Below are positions 1 through 5,053 of a DNA stretch of 5,053 nt, piece by piece (the first letter of the stretch is position 1; each line of letters opens with the position of its first letter). Origin of the DNA: Mageeibacillus sp. UBA3708 (lineage in GTDB: Bacteria > Bacillota > Clostridia > Saccharofermentanales > Saccharofermentanaceae); assembly GCA_002371375.1 (NCBI GenBank), contig DFIB01000091.1:1-5053 (forward strand), written 5' to 3'. A program made the position numbers and the translations under genes. The notes under the pieces were generated by a model. That model searched no databases. It had not been told where the DNA came from and was given only the letters and a program-made list of their open reading frames with translations.

Positions 1-1583
1 CTTATCTGGAATCCGTCAACATCGGCATCGGTACAGATGATGATCTTATTCCATCTGAGATTATCGATATTGAAAGCACTTATGTCCTTATTGTGCCTGT
101 CGTTGATCTCAACCCCGCATCCCAGGACTTTGAGAAGATCGGTTATGATCTCACTCTTGAATATGGTCGCATAGTCTGCCTTAAGGCAGTTCAATATCTT
201 ACCTCTGACCGGCATGACCGCCTGAAATTCAGCGTCTCTTCCCATCTTGACAGAACCCAAAGCCGAATCACCCTCAACTATGTAAAGCTCTCTGAGGTTG
301 GCATCCCTGCTCCTGCAGTCAACAAACTTCTTGATCCTGTTGTTGATATCGATCGTGCCCATCAGCTTCTTCTTGATGTTGACCCTTGTCTTCTCGGCAT
401 TCTCTCTGGAGCGCTTATTGACAAGGATCTGATCGACCACCTTATCCGCCGCCTGCTTATTCTCAATGAACCATATCTCAAGATTATTCCTGATCAGAGA
501 TGTCATGTAATCCTGGATAAACTTATTATTGATCGCCTTCTTGGTCTGATTGGCATAGGAAGTCTGTGTTGAGAATGTATTCGTGATAACTATAAGAGAA
601 TCGGCTATATCCTGGAAGGTGATCTTAGCTTCATTGGCCTTATACTTGTCACGGGCTTTGATCTGCTTGTCGATCTCACTGAGGAAAGCCGAGCGCACTG
701 CCTTATCCGGAGAACCTCCGTGCTCAAGGAAACTGGAGTTGTGATAATACTCCATTACATTGATCTCATTATTGAAACAGAATGCAACTTCCGCCTTGAC
801 CTTGTATTCATCCCTGTCATCCGAATCTCTGCCTTTGCCTTCACCTATAAAGAAATATGACTCCGTAATCCCTCTCATATCGGACAGTTCGTCACAATAG
901 CCCTTGATTCCCTCACTGTAAAGATAATGGAATTCCTCACCGGAATACTCATCCTTCAGAATGAATTCTATACCGCTGTTGACAACAGACTGGCGCTTGA
1001 TGATCTCCTTGAAATTATCAAGAGGTATAAAAGTCTCTGTAAAGACCTCGGAATCAGGCTTCCAGCGCTGTATCGTACCTGTCCTCTTGAACCTGTATGG
1101 TTCCTTCATGAGTTCCGTGACAGGTTCACCCTTACGGAATGACATGGTGTACTTGGTGTGGTCACGCATAACGGTAACATCAAAGTACTCTGATGCATAC
1201 TGCGTGGCACAGGCACCCAAACCGTTAAGGCCCAGTGAATACTCGTAATCGCCTGCACTGTTGTTAAGATACTTGCCGCCGGCATAAAGCTCACAATATA
1301 CAAGCTCCCAGTTGTATCTGTTCTCTTTTGTATTGAAATCAAGCGGAATGCCTCTTCCGAAGTCCTCCACTTCGATCGAACCATCCTTGAACCTGGTGAT
1401 TATTATCTGATTGCCGTAGCCCTCGCGAGCCTCATCTATGGAGTTCGACAGGATCTCAAAGAATGAATGGATACATCCTTCAAGATTATCAGAACCAAAA
1501 ATAACCGCAGGGCGCTTCCTTACACGATCAGCACCCTTGAGCATAGATATACTCTCATTACCGTAGGCTTTTTTACCTGCCAT
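1..1583 (-). CDS. parE: Type IIA DNA topoisomerase B subunit (GyrB/ParE-like), 3' end cut by window edge
   Basis: This is the ATPase/TOPRIM subunit of a gyrase or topoisomerase IV, which with a ParC/GyrA partner passes one DNA duplex through another using ATP. 527 codons are visible without a stop; the frame runs off the left edge. The GHKL ATPase motifs are in order: FFEILSNSIDEA (E43, N47, D50), EDFGRGIP (D74, G76, G78) and GLNGLG (118-123). The transducer-domain QTK lysine is at 346-348. TOPRIM follows with IVEGDSALGS (E437), then MPVRGKILN, then TDADVDG (D519, D521, D523). The rest of TOPRIM and the C-terminal domain lie outside. The ATG at 1583 is chosen because an in-frame TGA (1587-1589) lies two codons upstream and the MAGKKAYG... 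start suits the family. Variant residues (GLNGLG for GLHGVG, CTDADVDGFQI for MTDADVDGSHI, SSFLEHGG in the transducer) fit a divergent clostridial clade often annotated as topoisomerase IV subunit B. The family is certain; ParE rather than GyrB is inferred. Confidence 0.93.
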   Translation of the reverse strand, partial: MAGKKAYGNESISMLKGADRVRKRPAVIFGSDNLEGCIHSFFEILSNSIDEAREGYGNQIIITRFKDGSIEVEDFGRGIPLDFNTKENRYNWELVYCELYAGGKYLNNSAGDYEYSLGLNGLGACATQYASEYFDVTVMRDHTKYTMSFRKGEPVTELMKEPYRFKRTGTIQRWKPDSEVFTETFIPLDNFKEIIKRQSVVNSGIEFILKDEYSGEEFHYLYSEGIKGYCDELSDMRGITESYFFIGEGKGRDSDDRDEYKVKAEVAFCFNNEINVMEYYHNSSFLEHGGSPDKAVRSAFLSEIDKQIKARDKYKANEAKITFQDIADSLIVITNTFSTQTSYANQTKKAINNKFIQDYMTSLIRNNLEIWFIENKQAADKVVDQILVNKRSRENAEKTRVNIKKKLMGTIDINNRIKKFVDCRSRDANLRELYIVEGDSALGSVKMGRDAEFQAVMPVRGKILNCLKADYATIFKSEIITDLLKVLGCGVEINDRHNKDISAFNIDNLRWNKIIICTDADVDGFQI

Positions 1584-1593
1584 GAGTCAATAG

Positions 1594-1599
1594 TCCCCC
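1594..1599 (-). promoter_or_regulatory. Likely ribosome binding site of the topoisomerase B gene
   Basis: On the minus strand GGGGGA lies 10 nt before the ATG at 1583. It is purine-rich but is not the canonical AGGAGG, and the spacing is slightly long. No better Shine-Dalgarno sequence is seen before this ATG or before the next in-frame ATG (codon 14). An in-frame TGA at 1587-1589 rules out a start further upstream. Confidence 0.5.
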
Positions 1600-1623
1600 G
1601 TAAGATATACAAATCTAAAAGTA

Positions 1624-1650
1624 ATTATAACATAACCTTCCCAAAGTAAA
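1624..1650 (-). promoter_or_regulatory. Candidate sigma-A promoter with extended -10, driving the topoisomerase B gene
   Basis: Read on the minus strand, a perfect TATAAT (1624-1629) is preceded by TGT (1630-1632), giving the extended -10 form TGnTATAAT. A weak -35-like TTTACT lies at 1645-1650 with a 15-nt spacer, short of the usual 17; an extended -10 can compensate for a poor -35. Transcription would start near 1617, giving a leader of about 34 nt that includes the GGGGGA element. The site sits in the 101-bp gap after the LRR gene, which suggests the topoisomerase gene has its own promoter. The match is seen directly; activity is inferred. Confidence 0.6.
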
Positions 1651-1651
1651 G

Positions 1652-1667
1652 GTCCGTAGAATAGGAC
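1652..1667 (-). terminator. Weak hairpin after the LRR gene (possible terminator)
   Basis: On the minus strand, starting 17 nt after the LRR stop codon, GTCC pairs with GGAC, with two further TA/TA pairs possible across a one-base bulge around a TTC loop. It is followed by CTTTACTTT, a T-rich but interrupted tail that overlaps the -35 region of the next promoter. The stem is short, so this is at best a weak intrinsic terminator, and read-through into the topoisomerase gene is possible. Confidence 0.2.
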
Positions 1668-1684
1668 AGAAGAAGTGGTATCCG

Positions 1685-3751
1685 TCAGAATTTGATCGCT
1701 TTGGTCAATGGTTTGTTGTTGCCGCCAATGCTTACGGAAGCCCATGCCGACTGACCGCCGGAATATGTGGCCGCAGTAAGATTCGAACAACCGTCGAAGG
1801 CGGAATTACCTATACTTGTCACTCCGGAACCGATACTGATAGAAGTAAGACCTGTGCATCCCATGAAAGCGAAGTCTCCGATATTGATGACTGAATCGGG
1901 AATGCTGACGGCGTTAAGAGATGTACATCCGTTAAATGCTGCATATCCGATCGTTGTTACCGAATCCGGAATAACGATCTCGGTTAATGATGTGCACTGA
2001 TTGAAAGTGTAGTTATCAATAGTCTCGAGAGTTGAAGGAAGCGTTACCGAAGTCAGCTTGCTACATCCGCCGAAAGCATTGTTCCCCAGTGTCAGAACTG
2101 CATCAGGGATCGTAACAGAAGTAACCGAAGTAAGAGCAAATGCACCTTCACCTATCTCAGCAACCCCTTCAGGGATCTCAATAGAACCGATTGACCGGCA
2201 GCCCCAGAACAGATTGGAAGGGATCCTGGTAATTCCCGCCGGAATCTTGGATGAGGTAAGTGCCGGACACTCTGCAAAGGCACTTGTTCCTATTGCACCC
2301 ACGCTGTCGGGCATTTCGGCATAAACAAGAGAATTGCATCTGTAGAAAGCAAAATTGCCGATGACGATCAAGCCCTCCGGAATCGTTACGGACGTAAGGT
2401 GATTACAGCCTTCGAATGCGCCTGCCCCGATCTTATGCACAGACTGCGCCAGAGTATACTCAGTGCGTGTATCTGCAGGGCAGAATCTTATTATCTCTGT
2501 ACCGGTACCATCCAAAAGTATTCCGTCATCGACCTTGAAGGAAGTGTTCGTCTCATCAACCGTAAACCCTGCCAGTGAAGGACAATCGATAAAAGCTATG
2601 GAATCGATCATCTGAAGTTGACCGCTTAAGCTGATATTCTGGAGATTCTTAGATGATTCAAAGGCCTGAGGTCCGATAGATACAACGCTGTCAGGCACGG
2701 TGTAAGAAGTATCGGGTTTACCTGAAGCATAAGCTATAAGCAAAGTCTGATCCTTCGTATAGAGATCCCCGTTCAAGGAAGAAAAATAGGCATTGCCTTC
2801 AGCTACTGCGATCTCGGCAAGAGAAGATGATCTGTTGAAAGCACCCCTGCCGATAGACGCAACAGTGGACGGGATAGTTACCTTGGTAAGGGCGGTCATT
2901 CCCGCTGTAAAGTTCTCGGGGATGTCCGTAACACCTTCATTAATTACGACTTCTTTGATCGAATCAGGCGATGGCCTGCCGATACCGAACGTCTGGGCAT
3001 ATTCACCTGCAGTGCTGCCGTTACCGGATATCGTCAGAACCCCTTTGCTGTCAAGCGTCCATGTGCACTGACCATAATTACCCTTGAAGCCCTGGGCTCT
3101 TATGTAGAAATATGCACCCGTCAAAGCGGCTGCGACTACCAGCACCATGACTAAACAGATAACGAATGCCTTCTTGCCGCTCTTGTGCTTAGCCTTCTTA
3201 ACTCTCTTAACATCTATCGGCCTTCCCTGAGCAGATGCACTGCCCTTAACGGGTGCCTTGCCCTTCTGCACAGCAGGACGTCTCTGAGGGGTAGGGCGTC
3301 TGACTTCTCCTGAAGCGTTCTTCAACGGTCCGTCCGGCGCGCGCCTTACCTGCGGCCTTTGTTCGCGGACAATATGCTCTTCCTTATCAGCCTCAGAGCG
3401 GGCCTTACGAACAACAAAAGGATTATCTTCCTCATCGTCGTCATCGTCATCTTCAGCCCTGTCAAGAGACTCAAGAACTTTTGCATTATCTGTCTGGACA
3501 ACATTAAATTTAAATTGTCCCGGGATCACTTCCGTCTTTTCTGCAGGTTCTTTACGCGTATCAACATCAGACTTGTTATCAGGAAGCTTAACAAACAAGG
3601 AAGCGGTGTCTTCGCTCTTGATCACTTCGTTGCCCGGCCTTCTGTCTTTGTCGCTTATCTCATTATCTATAATTTCCACCTTATCAAGCGGAATCCTCTT
3701 ATGTTCATGTCCCTGATCAAATTCAGGGATCCTGTTACCTGATTTCTTCAT
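1685..3751 (-). CDS. Membrane-anchored BspA-type (LRR_5) leucine-rich-repeat surface protein
   Basis: A 688-residue protein predicted to have an N-in/C-out (type II) topology. Residues 1-194 are hydrophilic and low in complexity: an acidic run at 100-109 (ED6EED), then a Pro/Arg/Lys-rich stretch ending in a basic patch (KRVKKAKHKSGKK, about 182-194). One hydrophobic segment at about 195-217 is the membrane anchor; the basic residues before it place the N-terminus in the cytoplasm. Outside, a short CTWTLDSKGVLTISG module (228-243) leads into LRR_5 repeats from about 265. These are interrupted by two NxxF-type beta-hairpin islands (about 316-348 and 397-430), then continue as a regular run from 434 to 663 and a C-terminal cap (664-688). 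No LPXTG sorting signal or lipobox is seen. BspA-type repeats occur in surface proteins that bind host or other ligands; the ligand here is unknown. The ATG at 3751 has AGAGG 6 nt upstream. The gene follows the acyl-CoA synthetase gene by 35 bp, so the two are probably co-transcribed. Family is certain, role is not. Confidence 0.93.
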   Translation of the reverse strand: MKKSGNRIPEFDQGHEHKRIPLDKVEIIDNEISDKDRRPGNEVIKSEDTASLFVKLPDNKSDVDTRKEPAEKTEVIPGQFKFNVVQTDNAKVLESLDRAEDDDDDDEEDNPFVVRKARSEADKEEHIVREQRPQVRRAPDGPLKNASGEVRRPTPQRRPAVQKGKAPVKGSASAQGRPIDVKRVKKAKHKSGKKAFVICLVMVLVVAAALTGAYFYIRAQGFKGNYGQCTWTLDSKGVLTISGNGSTAGEYAQTFGIGRPSPDSIKEVVINEGVTDIPENFTAGMTALTKVTIPSTVASIGRGAFNRSSSLAEIAVAEGNAYFSSLNGDLYTKDQTLLIAYASGKPDTSYTVPDSVVSIGPQAFESSKNLQNISLSGQLQMIDSIAFIDCPSLAGFTVDETNTSFKVDDGILLDGTGTEIIRFCPADTRTEYTLAQSVHKIGAGAFEGCNHLTSVTIPEGLIVIGNFAFYRCNSLVYAEMPDSVGAIGTSAFAECPALTSSKIPAGITRIPSNLFWGCRSIGSIEIPEGVAEIGEGAFALTSVTSVTIPDAVLTLGNNAFGGCSKLTSVTLPSTLETIDNYTFNQCTSLTEIVIPDSVTTIGYAAFNGCTSLNAVSIPDSVINIGDFAFMGCTGLTSISIGSGVTSIGNSAFDGCSNLTAATYSGGQSAWASVSIGGNNKPLTKAIKF
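1763..2452 (-). repeat. Tandem LRR_5 repeat array (69-bp / 23-residue period) inside the LRR gene
   Basis: Residues 434-663 form ten consecutive repeats of the form PxxVxxIGxxAFxGCxxLTSVxI. After a first copy at 434-457, units begin at residues 458, 481, 504, 527, 549, 572, 595, 618 and 641. All are 23 residues except the one at 527-548, which has 22 and lacks the Gly-Cys pair. The repeats are clear in protein but diverged in DNA, so they look old and selected rather than recently amplified. The Cys at the GC position recurs at 449, 472, 495, 518, 563, 586, 609, 632 and 655. Confidence 0.9.
3425..3454 (-). repeat. GAT/GAC/GAA/GAG acidic codon tract in the LRR protein tail
   Basis: Ten consecutive codons for Asp or Glu (residues 100-109: E, six D, E, E, D), made from alternating GAT and GAC then GAG, GAA and GAT. 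It is a short trinucleotide-like run in the cytoplasmic tail. Changes by slippage would keep the reading frame and alter only the length of the acidic run. No function is assigned. Confidence 0.75.
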
Positions 3752-3757
3752 AAAATA

Positions 3758-3762
3758 CCTCT
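3758..3762 (-). promoter_or_regulatory. Ribosome binding site of the LRR gene
   Basis: AGAGG on the minus strand lies 6 nt before the ATG at 3751, a normal Shine-Dalgarno placement that supports this start. It lies in the 35-bp gap after the synthetase stop codon. No terminator hairpin is seen in that gap, which supports an operon of synthetase then LRR protein. Confidence 0.7.
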
Positions 3763-3786
3763 ATCATATTACTGCAACTGCCTTAT

Positions 3787-5053
3787 TCACTTAAGCAATT
3801 CCCCTTTATCCTTGATATTATAACGCAATATGCGTTCGTATTTGGGAACAGTCGCATTCAAATTCTCAATTATTTTATCCCAATTCTTGTCTTTGTCCAA
3901 CTTATTTACGTAAATATCGCATGTCAGATACTCGTTCTGTATGTACACCTTGACGTGAACTATACTGTCGTCAAGGCCTTTTACACGGTCTGATATCAAT
4001 GAGGAGGATATATTTTCGCCATTAATGAGGGTCAGGCGCGTGTCTTTGCGGCCACGCACATAGACATGATTATTAACAATTTTACCAATATCGCCTGTCA
4101 GGAAGTAACCGTCATCGGAGAAGCTTCTGCGTGTTGCCTCTTCATCTTTATAATAACCCTTGAAAACGTTATCTCCCTTGATCGCCAGTTCTCCCCAGCC
4201 TTCTTCGTCCGGATCCTTTACGCAGGCATCAACATCCTCAAACAGGGTGCCGGCACTGTCAAGCACCTCATCTCCCGGGTAATCAATAGAGAATCCCGAC
4301 GAGGTCTCGGACAGGGCATATGCATTCATCAGATAGAAGCCTTCCGCCATATACTGATCCCTTATCTCGGGAGAAAGCCTCGCTCCGCCGCAGAAAGTAT
4401 ACCTCATCCTTCCTCCGAGGATCTGCTTCAGGCTTATCCCCATGGCTTTGGCGCCCTCATAAAATTTCATATATACAAGCGGTACGGCAGAGAACACAGT
4501 AGGCCTTACCGTCATGATCTCCTGTGGCATCTTAGACGTATCGCTGGCCAGATATATCTCATAACCGTAAACCAGCGAATAGATGAAGTTATAGATTGAT
4601 CCGTAAGTGTGATTAAGCGGCAGAAAAAGATAACATATGTCTTCAGGCAGGATCCGGACCCTTCTGCCCAGGCTTTTATAACCGGAGAATACATTGTTGA
4701 CCGACAGCATCACGGCCTTCGGGAACGATGTTGTTCCGCTTGTAAAAACTATCTTTGCGGGATCATCGCCGTCCTGCGGCTCGAGCGAGACATCAACGGC
4801 CTTTGCCCTGCCTTCCTCAAGACACTTATCCCACCGGTCCTCGATGCAGATAAATTCGGTTCCCGGGAATTCACCCTTAACAGAATTGACCTTATCTTCA
4901 AGCGCCTTACCGTAAAAAAGGCAGACAATATCGCACTTATCAATAGCGTAACGAAGATTATCTGACGTCCACTCCTTCGACAGACCGACACTTCTTCCCA
5001 CAAAATTCATTACGGCAATATCAAATATACACCAAGCCACATTATTGGGACTA
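3787..5053 (-). CDS. AMP-dependent acyl-CoA (or acyl-ACP) synthetase-like protein, N-terminus cut by window edge; lacks A10 lysine motif
   Basis: A member of the ANL adenylate-forming superfamily, which activates a carboxylic acid with ATP and usually transfers it to CoA or a carrier protein. The frame is open to the right edge: a GTG at 5040 could serve as a start, but in-frame codons for S-P-N-N precede it and the sequence begins inside the family's N-terminal domain, so the true start is probably some tens of codons outside. Counting from that GTG: phosphate loop FTSGTTSFPK (99-108), PLNHTYGS (141-148), the SAVPLVYMKFYEG segment (184-196) and GGARLS typical of long-chain fatty acyl ligases, A5 YALSETSSG (241-249), A6 GELAIKGDNVFKGYY (283-297), A7 YFLTGDIG with D317, and A8 GRKDTRLTLINGENIS (330-345). 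The C-terminal subdomain is short. After PKYERILRYNIKD the protein ends with KGELLK, where relatives continue into TxxGKIKR carrying the A10 lysine. The substrate cannot be told from the sequence; long-chain fatty acid is the best guess. The LRR gene follows 35 bp later. Confidence 0.88.
   Translation of the reverse strand, partial: SPNNVAWCIFDIAVMNFVGRSVGLSKEWTSDNLRYAIDKCDIVCLFYGKALEDKVNSVKGEFPGTEFICIEDRWDKCLEEGRAKAVDVSLEPQDGDDPAKIVFTSGTTSFPKAVMLSVNNVFSGYKSLGRRVRILPEDICYLFLPLNHTYGSIYNFIYSLVYGYEIYLASDTSKMPQEIMTVRPTVFSAVPLVYMKFYEGAKAMGISLKQILGGRMRYTFCGGARLSPEIRDQYMAEGFYLMNAYALSETSSGFSIDYPGDEVLDSAGTLFEDVDACVKDPDEEGWGELAIKGDNVFKGYYKDEEATRRSFSDDGYFLTGDIGKIVNNHVYVRGRKDTRLTLINGENISSSLISDRVKGLDDSIVHVKVYIQNEYLTCDIYVNKLDKDKNWDKIIENLNATVPKYERILRYNIKDKGELLK

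Noticed and set aside
93..572. Plus-strand open frame of 159 codons
   Set aside because: It lies wholly antisense to the topoisomerase B gene, whose motifs are unmistakable in the other strand; its translation resembles no family I recognise.
1767..2324. Plus-strand open frames opposite the LRR repeats, with a repeating pattern of their own
   Set aside because: The apparent periodicity is the mirror of the 69-bp LRR period on the minus strand, so these are shadows of the repeat array and not a separate repeat protein.
1763..2452. CRISPR-like or other nucleotide-level direct repeat array
   Set aside because: The period of about 69 bp is in frame, units are diverged in DNA, and the translation gives textbook LRR_5 repeats; there are no identical repeats with unique spacers.
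3359..3742. Plus-strand open frame of 127 codons with hydrophobic stretches
   Set aside because: It is antisense to the charged tail of the LRR protein; Asp/Glu/Lys codons read backwards give Ile/Val/Phe/Leu-rich sequence, which explains the false membrane look.
3817..3834. TATAAT preceded by a small inverted repeat (CGCAATATGCG) on the minus strand, a possible internal promoter for the LRR gene
   Set aside because: It lies inside the synthetase coding region, no -35-like hexamer sits at a suitable distance, and the 4-bp stem is too short to mean much; a chance match is more likely.
4066..4599. Plus-strand open frame of 177 codons
   Set aside because: It is antisense to the synthetase core, where the A5 to A8 motifs are clear on the minus strand; no independent coding signal is seen.
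5038..5040. GTG as the true start of the synthetase
   Set aside because: The frame stays open to the window edge, no ribosome binding site can be seen in the 13 bases upstream, and the protein would begin inside the conserved N-terminal domain; the gene most likely starts outside the window.

Overview
The window looks like a piece of a Clostridia (Firmicutes) chromosome, most plausibly a gut or rumen Lachnospiraceae, Ruminococcaceae or Saccharofermentans-like anaerobe. This rests on three things seen in the sequence: a divergent clostridial form of the type IIA topoisomerase B subunit, a membrane-anchored BspA-type (LRR_5) leucine-rich-repeat protein with the N-terminal 'TWTLDSKGVLTISG' module common in gut Clostridia, and moderate GC content. 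The species cannot be fixed from the sequence alone.

All three genes are on the minus strand, so the order of transcription runs from right to left. (1) About 3787-5053: an AMP-dependent acyl-CoA (or acyl-ACP) synthetase-like protein, open through the right edge and so lacking its N-terminus here. (2) 1685-3751: a 688-residue type II membrane protein with a long charged, low-complexity cytoplasmic tail, one membrane segment and an extracellular LRR_5 solenoid of about 400 residues. (3) 1-1583: the first 527 residues of a GyrB/ParE-like ATPase-TOPRIM subunit, running off the left edge inside the TOPRIM domain.

Genes 1 and 2 are 35 bp apart with no visible terminator, and gene 2 has its own good ribosome binding site, so they are probably co-transcribed. 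Gene 3 follows a 101-bp gap that holds a good extended -10 promoter pointing into it, so it probably begins a new transcription unit; a ParC/GyrA-like partner would be expected beyond the left edge. Nothing in the sequence ties the topoisomerase functionally to the other two genes.

The most notable point is that the acyl-adenylate-forming enzyme ends just before, or lacks, the C-terminal A10 lysine motif, while its other core motifs are intact. The rest looks like ordinary chromosome: no tRNA, rRNA, CRISPR array, insertion sequence or phage gene was seen, and no stretch over 300 bases lacks a gene. I found no convincing new multi-gene system.
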